Below are positions 1-12,190 of a DNA stretch of 64,000 nt, piece by piece. The DNA comes from Lottia gigantea (taxonomy: Eukaryota; Mollusca; Gastropoda; Lottiidae). Each line of letters starts with the position of its first letter. Position 1 is the stretch's first letter. Made by a program: the position numbers and the translations under genes. The notes below the pieces were generated by a model. The model had not been told where the DNA came from. It saw nothing but the letters and a program-made list of their open reading frames with translations, and made no database searches. Where the stretch lies: assembly GCF_000327385.1 (NCBI RefSeq), contig NW_008710049.1, positions 1,292,525 to 1,356,524 of the forward strand. The letters are read 5' to 3'.

Positions 1-199
1 ACAGTGTTCAATAAAATGCGTTCTGTATTGGATTTTAAGTCTAATTATTGTAATTGTTTGTATTGGATCAGAGTACCTCATTAATTTGTAAGTGGTAAAA
101 ACTTTGAAGTCAGTGGTATAAATATTCGAATCTAATCTTGTTTTTTGTAAGGAATAATAATATAAATATAAATTGTGTAGAAAATAAAGAGTAACTTAC

Positions 200-1715
200 A
201 TTTTTTGAGTTCATGTGGTGGAATCATTACAGTTTTAGGTAAACTTGAATCACTGAGTGACAATAATGGAGACATGTGTCCGTGTGATGGTGGCATATAA
301 TATGGTTGATAGCAATATGGTGACGTCCAATGAGATGGTGTATAATAAGAATTAGAATGGGTATATTCTCTCTGGGAATGGTTATGTTGGTTCATGGTTA
401 AATTCTGTTCATAATAAACTGTACATTTTACATCACTCCCTGTTAAATCCATGTAAAAATTTTTAGGCCATGTTTTCTTTCCATAACGTTGATTTTTTCG
501 ATGTGACATGCGACGGTCTCGATGTCGCTTGGCAGGACTAGATTTTGATTCCATGGAATGTTTGACACTAACTTCAACATGCTTTGATGGTACTGGTTTC
601 AAAGGGATAGAACTTTTCTCTTCTTCTGGTTCAACCTCTTTACTTTCAGAATTTTCCTGGTCCAGATCTTCTAAATGGTCTTCTGCTAATATGGTGGAAT
701 CTGCTTCATCTTCATCATCTGATTGAAGACTATCTTCGGTACTATTTTGTGATGGGGATGATTTTGGATTTTGAGTAAACATGTTGTACCCTTGGTAGTT
801 GTTGTAATACTGGTAATTGGTCCAGGAATTATTGATACATTCTGGACATTGGGACGGTGGACAGTCATAGCGAAATAGCGGGAAACCAGTTGTATAAGCC
901 GCTAACCGTTCCAGCTCTTCAGGGAGAAATTGAAATGAGGATTCATCAGAGATAGGCACAGTGGCATCCCCCGAGTCAGAAAGATTCTCTGTACTTGATG
1001 TTATAGAAGATTGTTCGCTCTCAGAATCATCGTTTGTTCCACTTTCAGACTTTTCACTACTGTTATAGAGATCATTACAAATCAGTTCAATATTGTCCCG
1101 ATTAATAATACTTCTTTTCAGAGATCCATCACTCACAGATTCTTTTGAGCAATTAATGTTATTGAGCCTATCAGAAGTCTTACCTTCTTTCACATTTGAT
1201 AAATTAAAGTCAAAGCTTGTTTCACTTTTCAAATGAGCTTTTTCCAAGTTGGATATTAAGGCATTTAAATTCTTGGTATCCTTCTTCTTGGTCTTTTCTG
1301 TCAATTTATGAGCATTTTTAAAATCCTTGAAGATAACTTTGGCCGAGTATTGTTGCCCATAATAAGGTGGAATAAAACTGCCATAATATTGGTTGTCAAA
1401 AGACATGTGGTCGACAGGAGAGAGATTTTCAGGACTGGAATCTGTTTCAAAGCTACTCTGTCGATGATTAAATGACTTCAGAGTATCTTTAAGATGAATA
1501 ACAATTGGTGATTTAGTTTTCACTTGCTGTCGTTTCCATTTAGATTTCCGACTATGTTTCTTTGAATTACCTCCCTTTTTCCTTTCTTTATGGCAATTGG
1601 CACAAGAGCTCATTCCTTCCAAACGCCTGTTGAAATTCTCCTCACTGATAACTTCCACATTGGCACTGACTACATCACGTTTAACAAATTTCTCACCATC
1701 TAAAGATTTACCCAT
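200..1715 (-). CDS. Unrecognised disordered protein, large first coding exon (partial gene)
   Basis: The exon gives 505 full codons from ATG at 1715 to a splice donor: GTAAGT on the minus strand is ACTTAC at 194-199. It ends one base into codon 506, so the reading frame that continues into the intron to a stop at 132 is not real protein. The remaining exons lie left of the window. I do not recognise the family. Visible features are a Cys pair followed by a strongly basic Lys/Arg stretch (about residues 38-65, a likely nuclear localisation signal), a KVIF segment near residue 126 that fits the PP1-docking RVxF pattern, a long Ser/Asp/Glu-rich acidic middle (about 220-260 and 325-370), a CPPSQCPEC cysteine cluster near residue 290, a second basic patch (about 393-415) and a Tyr/His/Pro-rich tail. 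Low complexity suggests an intrinsically disordered regulatory or RNA-associated protein; that is inference. The length of uninterrupted frame makes the exon itself convincing. Confidence 0.8.
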
Positions 1716-2110
1716 TGTTACTTAGTAATGATCGAAAATTTTCAAACACAAAAGAAACAAAGGGGATTACTTTCCCTCCAACACTCTCATAAAATACAGC
1801 TGATACTTTTCTACACCTTACTTCCACTAAACAAAGACAATGGCTTGCAATAATTACTGCATACTACCACCCATTAGTGTTAATCAATTTAACCCTTCAG
1901 GTAGTAAATTCTTCACCACAGGTACAGAATACTAGATGTTGACAGTCTTCTGTCCTACACTACACTGATCTACTCTTTGTTATTGTTCACTTATAAACTA
2001 GAGCTGGTCTGAGCACGTGTTGAGAGAGGCTAGCTGACTTCGTTCTGTCAGTGGTGTATTGATCTGTAGCTATTGTCTCTTTCTCAGTCAACTACCTTAA
2101 CACAATGGAA
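1716..2110 (-). promoter_or_regulatory. Putative 5' UTR and core promoter of the 505-codon exon gene
   Basis: Upstream of the ATG on the minus strand there is a CACGTG E-box (2014-2019) followed by a TTTATAAG TATA-like box (about 1990-1997). This would place a start near 1960, about 245 bases before the ATG. A pyrimidine-rich stretch ending in AG just before the ATG (about 1723-1750) could instead be a splice acceptor with the promoter farther right. A second CACGTG lies at 2401-2406. Only motif spacing supports this call. Confidence 0.3.
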
Positions 2111-2127
2111 AATCATATAGTTTTATA

Positions 2128-2265
2128 AACATGAGGTATATAATAGAGCAGATATACCTATTGTCTATATACCACACTTTTACTGTGGGTTATCAACTTA
2201 TATATACCAAAGGTAACTATGAGGTATCAGCTGTATACAATAGTTATATACCACTGATATATCAT
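2128..2265. repeat. Low-complexity TATACC/GGTATA-rich patch
   Basis: Several copies of TATACC and its complement GGTATA occur in both orientations with irregular spacing, giving a locally palindromic AT-rich patch. It holds many TATA-like hexamers, which makes any TATA call here weak. Confidence 0.4.
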
Positions 2266-2299
2266 TTAGTACATTAAGCAAATAATCTGTATTTCTTCA

Positions 2300-5200
2300 C
2301 AATCTGTTATTAATTCAAATTACAGCAGAACTCTGTGGGTTTATCCATTACATCATAAATTAAGTAACCTTCTTGGATAATCAGGAGTTGTCAGTGTCTG
2401 CACGTGGGCAGCAGGTAAATGGTAAATACCAGCCAAGGTCTTTGATCTTCGGTTCAGAATATACTATTTAGCAATAACTTCTCTTATATTTACTCTTCAA
2501 GCAAACATTGATCTAAAAAGAAAAAAATATCACCTGACTAAATTGTTAATCAATATTAACAATGTCGAAGATAATTATACAACAGAAAACTAGCAAGAAA
2601 ACCATTAACTATGATCAATATACAAAGACAATAAGACAATCAAGACCACTATTTATAGCTTTAGTAAAATCCATCAACTGATAACAATACAACACTAAAA
2701 AGCAAAGAGCAGGACCACTGTACCACCAACTTGAATTAAATATCGCATAACTTTCATTTGAAATAATTTTCCACCCTGTTGAAGTTGCCTACCACCTAAA
2801 TAATGCCAAATCTTTGACTCTGATAGCTATACAAGACATGCTAATCAAGACATTTCCATCAAACCAACAATTCTTTTTTGAAGCACAGAAAACTTCCCCA
2901 TTGCCAAGAGAATAATTGATATTTTGTACACTTAACAAAGAATTGAAACAATGATAAATAGTGAAACTGTAATGTGCAACAATCTGTCACATGATGACAT
3001 GTAAATTATGATATCAAACAACCATCTTTGTTATTCTAGTCTAAAATATACAGTTGATGTTTGCATATTATATAAAACTAAATAAATACAATGATCTATA
3101 TGAACTCTGAAGGTAACGTAGTAGAGTTGACAAAAAAAGACAGCCTTTGTATCGGCAACAAAACATGCCATTGTATTACCAAAATAACTATTAGAATATT
3201 CTTGTTCATGTATACTACAACTGCAAATGGAAATAAACTGCTGCCAGTACACATGCAATACCAACTTCAACATCCAACTACATACACCAGAGAAAAACTA
3301 TTTAAGACATGACTGATACTGTAAGACTAAGACCATTGTCAACTAATATTTCCAGGTTGATTGACAAAACCTATGTATGATCATTTGTTGACAGGTGTAG
3401 CCATTGTTGCAATCAAATATATACACAAACTAAACAAACTTACGCCCTAAATATCACCAAGACAAAAACAATGAATTCAGCTTCGATTACACATCCACAA
3501 AATCATTCTAATGAAACATCTTTATAATAAAACATCAAAAACCAACAAAAGATTTTGTAATGTCTTTTTCAAAATAAAAACAAAAACCAAATTTCCAATT
3601 TTGAAACCATCTGTACTACTTTCAATATAAATTAAATCAATACTAACTTTGATCTTCATTATATATATATATCCATTTATCAAACTAACACAAACAAACT
3701 TCACCAAAACAAAACACAGCAAAAAACAACTTTTTTTCTTGTCCAACTGCACTGGATGTATCACAAAGTGAATAACTTCACTGAGAGAAAAAGCCACTGA
3801 TTTAAAAGTGAGTAGATGTTGACAGCAGTTCAATAAGATTTGATGAAAATATTTTGAAAATAGTTCAAGAGGTGACTAAAATTATTGTAAAGCAACAAGA
3901 TGTCAACTAGTGAACTCCTCACACCTTTTACATTGTCTGTATAGGCAACTTTAACTGGTGAGGTCATTTATTCATTAATTACTACTGACCTGTCAACTCC
4001 TTTCAAATCAAGTTCAAAACTTCAATTTTGGATAAATTTGTGTTAAATTGAATAAGATTGAAGTTTAGTTAACACTTCAGCTGTGTTAAAGACAGTTCAA
4101 TGTTGTATTCACCTTGAGTTCAATCTATCTGAATATATCTCACTGTATTGAATAATGATTAGTATGTCTATTGTATAAAACATGTTCAAGTCAGTCAACT
4201 AAATATCAAGTGAAAATCAATTCATGAATTTTCTTGCAGTTGGCAGTTCTAACTTTTACTGTTTTACTTACAAGATTTGTCTTGAATACAAATTATAGAA
4301 ATATGGGAAGCAATAATTCAATTCAAATATTAACACCTAGGTTTTAGATAAATCTATAGTCTTGATTAGAATGAACTAGAGAAATTCTTCGCCTTGGCTT
4401 TACTGAAAGTTATGTGAATATAATGTTCACTTATTTAAAAATTTCATTGTACTTTGCGGCTATTGATGCTGACCCATGCCATGTAACATGCTGTGAGGGA
4501 ATTTTTGTCAAAGCAGCAGGTTTTGCCTGGTAATCAGCTCCTACAAAATAATGTTTGTAGTGACACATAACCTCCATGAGAATTATACTTCAAACTTTCC
4601 TAATAGATATATCTAGATTTTCTTATACAAGATCAAAGATAACTTCAAATATTGATACATCCAAAGTTCTAATTATTGTATCCTTTCACCCTCTAGATAA
4701 ACTAAGAGTTATCTTTCCTGACCTATCAGTTGGTATGTTTACAGATTGTGATTGATGTATCAATGTCAGTCCATCTACATTTATTGATAGTTTACTGGTT
4801 TCCTTTCACCTGTGGTTAATTATCATTGATTAACTGCCTTAATCTCATTACCCAGATAACATCTACTGATTACTTACTTTAAGTTCCAATATCAGATGAC
4901 AGATTTAAGCTGGAGCAGGCGTCAGATAAAGACTTTCAGAATATCATTCAGCACAGCAAGAATCAAATTTTTATTATTCTTTTAGTATAGTTGGCACACC
5001 TACATTTCAAACAACAATTGAATTCTTTGTCCAAAAATTCTTGACACTATCAAATACATCTGAACCTATTTTTTGTTTTCAAACCAAGGTCCTTCACAAC
5101 CAGGAAACATAAAACTCCTATCTCATTTTGAAAATCTTGTAGACTTTATCGTAATCCATTTTATACCAATATCCTTCACAAAATATTCCAAGCTACTCAC

Positions 5201-6330
5201 AGATTATATGATTTTTAACAAATTTCTTGAGAACAGCAGTCAACTATGATTATATACTATTCTTTCAAAGACAATAGAAATATATATATACTTATTTTTA
5301 CATTACATCTTTATATTTCTTCACAATCTAAACATATTACTTTACAAATACAAATTTCTATGTATTATTTTATACAATCACACTTTAGACCATTAAAACT
5401 TAAGATATAAATTGTGTGTCTATAACAATAACTTCAAGATTAAATGTTAACATACAAATATTTCATATCCTTGTCATTTTAATTCAAAAGACACAAAAAA
5501 CAAAACAAAGTCAAACTTACAAAAGATTTTAAAACCATCAAAAAATCCTCACAAAATCATTTCTTACCTATCTCAAGTATACTGATGATAAAATAAAATA
5601 ATTTTATACGAAACCACATTTTAAACACAACTTGTTTTACCTGTATCTTAATTAAATGTTTTTATAGAATGACAATCCTAAAATATAAAACCTTTACCTT
5701 AGAAGAGGAGGGGTGGGTTTGTTGTCCTATTATTCACAAATTACGTACGAAAACCAACACATTTAGATCCTCTGTGTCTACACTCCCATGTGTAAGTGTA
5801 TAGTAGAGCAGGTATTTACAATAAAACTCTAGTCAGAATGATATACTACTTGTAACCTATTTCTCTCACTCCATTCACTTATCAAGATATAGCTAGCTCT
5901 CACTGAGTGTACAATGGGATAGATATACATACTTGTTCAATTTTTATTGGTTACATGTTTTCAACCGCGGGAGTCGTTAATGATTGTACAAGCTTTAACT
6001 TGATACCTGACTAAACCCTCGTAATGACTCTTTTTATTGTAATCATTTTAATTAGAGATTATCATTAGGGATATGGGATTATCCAAAATAGATTATAAAT
6101 TTACATAATCCACTATAATCCTTTCCACTTAACTGATTGAATTTGTTACAGACATACATCAAAACCCAATATTTTCTTTACATGCCAAATTAAAAGGACT
6201 TTCTTTTTCACCAAAGCATTATTTAACAATGTTTTAAAATTAACCACCCATAGGTTTAATGTCTTATTCCAAAATGCTAACTAATTTTGTCTCAAACATT
6301 TAGTAGTACCTTCAGATTTTTAAACTTCCT
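2300..6330. other. Non-coding AT-rich DNA, nothing recognised
   Basis: Only short random open frames occur, none longer than about 103 codons, and none has protein-like composition or flanking splice signals that I could link. A short TA microsatellite lies at about 3660-3672. It is intergenic or intronic, probably upstream of the left gene. Confidence 0.6.
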
Positions 6331-6349
6331 TTCCCAAAGTGATGCAGAT

Positions 6350-6460
6350 AAGAGGGGCTGTCTTGGAAAACGTATCTTGTTGTTCGGATGGGACGATAAA
6401 CTGAGGTCCTGTCTTCGTTATCCCTGACAAAAAAAAAGTGGGACATAAACTCCATTCAAT
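6350..6460 (+). repeat. SINE-like conserved core fragment (tentative)
   Basis: The segment around 6380-6425 includes GTTCGGATGGGACGATAAAC followed by TGAGGTCCTGTC. It resembles a conserved core that I remember from widespread invertebrate SINEs, but I cannot name the family reliably. I see no clear tRNA-like A and B boxes on its 5' side and no simple-repeat tail, so it would be a partial, old copy. Confidence 0.4.
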
Positions 6461-6529
6461 TCACTTAGTAGGACATTTGAGCCCTTCTATCATGCCTGGC
6501 AATTACAAATGAAACTACTATTAACAGAA

Positions 6530-9500
6530 CCATTTTTACAGAAAAATATGCATATTCTTTATAGGTGGCCCAGGGAACTTTCATTCTGCCTGAAAAGGAC
6601 ATCTACTGTGCAAAAATTTAATTTTCTTGGGCACAGAAACTATCATTAGAGGCATGTGCCGTTAACATATGCAATCAGAGGGTGACATCAGGTGTGAAAA
6701 CAAAGTAAATATAATCTCATTACTGTGATTTGTGTTTTCGTGAGTCAAAATCTAGTAATTAAAACTAAGATTTAATAACCTTCTTAACAGATTACTATCA
6801 CTGTTATATACTTAATCCTTAGTAACACAATAATATACTTACATCCAGTCAATAAAAAAAACCTCAATTTTTTTCTTGCACAACTAGTATAAGCTAAAGA
6901 ACAAGTAAATAAATCTAGATTTCGCTCTGTAAATTCAGATTTTTTGACTAGAAATTGAAAAATATCACAGAAGACCACGAAGCAAGAGCAAAATGGTGCA
7001 TTTGATTCTTAAAATGAATAAATTGTCTAAGATGAACATACCTCCCTACAGATCACTGAATATTTTACATAGTCTACTCATTTACATTCCACAATATAAG
7101 AAAATATCCTCAAGAAATCTGGACAGAGTGATTGATATGAACATTCAGGTGTATATCTGACAAACAACAATTTCTATTCACACATGACATGATGATTTTT
7201 GAAGGACAAATATCAATATTGCCATGAGGCTACAGGTGTTTTATGACAGAATGCATGTCTTGAGTTTTTAAGGACAAAATGTTTCATTATCACATGGAAA
7301 ACCATGGTTGAAATGTTTCAACAATGTGTCAAATCTATATTTTTTTATTTTCCATCATATTTCCATCATAATTTGTGGTGAAATACAGAAAATATATTAG
7401 ATGATTCATTACTACATATCTCTAATTAACTTATATACAATCACTAAATTAACTCGTCAAATATCACACATGTTAAAAATTACACTTACATGACTAACTT
7501 CCATGTTAATTGAACTAAACTTAATAGCCTATCATATGATATAATATCTGAATATAATAACTTGGTCAATTAAAGCATCTATTGACTGATTCTTACAGAC
7601 AGAAATAGTGGTGTATAAGGTAACGCAATATATACTTGACAGCACTTTCAATTCACATACTTCCTTTCAATTGCAGTTTTCAAAAGACCAATAACCTACA
7701 CCACTTTTATACATGTCAAAGTGGCCGAAAAAAAAGCCAAAAATGTTGAGTTGTGTCTCAGCTTGTAATAAAACTATCAAGAGATTCCTGTCTTTAGCTT
7801 ACAGGTGAAAAATGTGAAATACTAAGTGAGCTGTGACTAGACTAATAGTTTGTCATGAATAGCAATTTTAACAGATAGTAGATTTGTCTTGATAGTAGAT
7901 CTATTTTAAGATAAAAGAGAGAGAAGAGTATGTGTACCCATATAGTGATAGTAAGGTTAGATAATGGTTCAGAAGTCCTCAGAGAAAGTATTAACATTGA
8001 TAGTAATATCTGAACTTTACACCTGGACTTGATCTACTTTTCATTTCTTGTACATTAGACTACTTTTTGGTCACAGATGTAGGAATAGTAAAATATAGTA
8101 GAAGATGATAAAACTGAAACTAACACATGGTCTAAAATTCTAATCAATTTTTCTTGTGGTTAGGTAGGTTCAAATATTATGTCATTATCTAACGTTAAAT
8201 AAAAGATTAATAGGTTTCCATTTAATTCACCAAGAGACCTGAACATGGCTCCAATTGCAAGCAAGAGAAACAAGTACTACTTGACAATAATTAATATTTG
8301 AGTGAATATGTTATAATTTGTAGAGCCTAGCATGGCCTGACTTGGAAAAGAAATGATGTGCCTGGTCAAAAATGTTTAAACTCAAATTATATGCCAATTA
8401 CAAATACAGCAAAATCAACAGCGATCCATAAGTTTATTCATTGATAGAATATGGGATGATTTAACTGTTGATATCAAAGAGTTAATTATTGACTTTGCTA
8501 AAATTTGACCTCACAAATCAATTCATCGCATTAATTCAGTTCTGCTTATCCCTTGAAATAGATCACTTTCTGGTGACCTAGATCATTGAGATAAGCTCTG
8601 ACCTATTTTGACATCCCTAGTAAAAAACTTTTTACACTACACCTGGACTAAAATCCAATATTTTGTTTTCTATCTCTGAACAGTATTGTTCGACTTCTCT
8701 TGAAATCATTCATGCGCAATTTTCCAATTATAGTAGACCACAGGTTACTATTTATAGGAATAAAAGATTAAATTAGCCACTTGTACAATAGACCTGATAA
8801 TCCAATATTCCGTCATTTATAAGTTTAATGACAATAATTTCAAAGTTCAAGGCAAGGAAATTGTGATGAAAATTGTGTCAGCCCCTCTAACCTGCATTAC
8901 TGACATGCTATTAACTTTTACCACAATTTGCCATTTTCTCATGCTATCATACTGTAGGGTTAAAAGTCAAGTTTTTCAAGTCTTTGAACTTACATTACTG
9001 TTTCTAAGACATTCTGAGTTAAAGAAATAAATTAAGTGATATATTTTTAATTAAAGAAACTGGAGATTATCTGATATGGGATCAGACTAAACTGAAATAT
9101 TCTATCTTCACACCTGGCTATAATTAAATATACTTTCATAATAGAAAGTAATCCAGTGCATGTCATTCATCAACTAATCTGCAAATCCATTAAAGAAATG
9201 GAAAGACTTATTTCAAACTTATATGATGTAGGCTACCATTAACTGTAGCAAAAAGGTATAGTCCAAATTAAAAGTTGTTCAAAACTATGGAAACACATGC
9301 ACGGCATCTGTTGCATTGTTGAGTATTTAAATGGAAATCAAAATGCATAGAATTGTCCTCCAAATAAGAGAAGCATCAATTAATGTAGCATGTCATTAAT
9401 TCAACTGTATTAGTAAAATCAGACATATAAATTTCTATTCAAAAAGGTGTGTTTAACAAGGTTATATACTTCAGCCTACATGTTTCACATATTTTAATAA

Positions 9501-12190
9501 CAACCTTACAAACATTAACCATTCTATTTGACAAACAAGGAAAGCAAAAGACAAGACTAGTGTTGTTATGAATGAAAGAATTTACTTAAGTTTTCTCCAA
9601 GAAATAGAACTAATATTTTAATTATAAAAATTGGACAGATCAACTAACTATGACAAAATGAATGAGTAACACTAAATAACCTAATTAATTTGCCATTTCA
9701 TACATAATTTATATGTAGTGTGTGAAAATAGCCATATAAGCAGAAAACAATACACATATTCTTGACCTAGTATCTGTATTGGTGATTTAATGTGAAATAT
9801 TTCAAGAGCATTACATAGTATGGGTGAATCATCTATATAATATAGGCTTGGTATTATTTCCTTCTTATTTCAATCAACTCAGTCAGCGAGCCATGTGTTA
9901 ATAGTAACTCGAGTATTACGTTGTACAACTTGGCAAAAATGACCTAGACAATAACATGTGGGTTTGTTTCATCATTTCCTATTTTTAAGTGTAGTACATT
10001 GTAACACATTAAGGCCTCACTTCTATGGCAAGTTAAATCTACACATACAATTTACATCCTCATCATCTCAACCAGGAACTCTCCCCTCTTTCTATCCTCA
10101 TTTTATCTAAACTAACAAGGAACTTGGGAGAGGAAATCCTAGTTTGAAATCCTTTATCATCAAGCACAGATATTTGAGGAGATCCACAATACAGAAAAGA
10201 CTTTTGTTGTGTTGATTACTGCTTAAACTTTATTTTAAGATAGTAAACGAATATCTAACTAGATTTGTATATCTCACACCATGTCTGCAGGTCTTTACAA
10301 TATCTAGGATCTGCCCAGTACATATTCCCAGCAACTATTTTACTTTTCACTTTTATATACATATCTCAAACTGTGTAAGTTTATACCACTGCAATTTTAT
10401 GAAGATTTTTTTTTAAAGATGAATTCCCATTTCAAATTAATTTCATAAAAACAATGACAGAAAGCAAAATTAAATTTGTAATGTACTCTACCTTCTGAGG
10501 ATATTGATGAAAGAAGAAATTATCTGTAAAACTCACAACATAATAAGAATGTATGAAAGAGAATCCTTAAACAAATTCTTTTTTTTCTTAATTTGATCTT
10601 GCTACAAAAAATTCAATACACAAATAGGCATAATCCACCTTTAATATATTACTTAGCCTCTTTCAACATGAGAAATAAAGAGCAGTGGTTTTCCTTTGAT
10701 GATAAATGACGTCACAAGGTCAGGAAATTTTTTAATTTCTTCTTAAAAAATGTCATAGACAAAAGATTAAAAATTTAGCCACATGTAGTGAAGATTAATG
10801 TCAATCAAATTTTGATATTGAATTGTGTTTTTTTGTTCAAAATAAATTATGATATTTTAACAACAACGGAAAAATAATATTCGACGATAAATTAATAAAT
10901 GTGTCTTTTAAATTATAAATGTTGCTAATAATAATTATCAATTACTATATGTGTATGTTCCCAATTTTCTTTCAATATAAAATAAGCATTATAAGCTCTA
11001 TCACTCTTAAACAGACCCACTAATCATTATCAGGTATTCTTGGAGGATGCTCATGATGTTGCCTTCAAGTTAAATGGCCACAAGAGCTAAATCCTTATGT
11101 GATTTTATAAATAAACAAATTCCAAATTTTCTGCTTACTACTAAGCCATTTAAAACAACCTATACTTACTTAATTCTCCAAAGTTTGACATTTTAAAAGT
11201 CAACATCAGAGCATGTTGCTCAGCTGGTGTTTTACAAAAGTAGACACATTAATTCGAATCAAGTACAAAATTTCACAGATTTTAGGTGAAAAGGTCACAG
11301 ACTGAAAACAAAAGATAAATATTTTGCCAGATTGTAACAATGTTGTCTTTAAACAATTAAATTTCCTGTGTTCTTTAGTTTGAACATTTTTTAAACTGGA
11401 ATAACACTGAATTAGCTGCTAGAAAAGATCAAGAGAATTATTTAATGCTCCAGTAACTATAATTTCCAGTCAATCTACTGTCTACACACCATTTATTGAA
11501 ATTTGAATATCAGCTTCTTAACTGTATTGTTAGAATGATTTTACTTAAATATAAATATAATTATTTACATTAACATTCAACACAATTTCCTACAAGAAAT
11601 TTCTATGTGCAAACCTTCGGTTAAAAATCATTCTGTAAACCCAAATTTAGCAAGTATAATGTATGATGTTTATATCAATATCAAAAATATTAATTCAACA
11701 TTGTAAAATTCTACACTTATAACAAATTCTTATCTTAACATCTTTTGTGGTACAGAGCCCCTGATAATCTAACTTTCATAAGAGATAACCACTAAAACTC
11801 AATTACAAAGACAGTAGTTTCAAATAGTAAGATACTGAAACAACTGTTGACAAGTTGCCCATGATTGATTACTAGAACTTTCCAGAGATCTAAATTAGGT
11901 TTGGGCTTTGAAAAAATACAATATTTTCCTTCAAAATCACAACATGAAAATAAATTTATCAATTTAAGTCACTTAATCTTAACTGTGATTTTTCTACAAT
12001 ACATAATATGCAAATGACGACCTTGATTACTTGAACAATTATTCAAATAAAATACATCAATATGTTAATTTTCATTAACATTTTCCTCTTTTACTAGTAT
12101 TACAAACTGGACATATGGTATATTTTTATATCAACTCATTGTTTCATACTTTTGATTCTGTTTCTTTTCAAATCTTAACATTTGTTATAT
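6530..12190. other. Non-coding AT-rich DNA, nothing recognised apart from one CRE-like site
   Basis: No exon-like frames were seen. A perfect TGACGTCA palindrome (CRE/ATF consensus) is at 10708-10715, but no gene is close enough to give it meaning. Confidence 0.55.

Noticed and set aside
508-868. Open frames overlapping the first coding exon in other frames
   Set aside because: They lie within the 505-codon exon and have repetitive, shadow-like composition.
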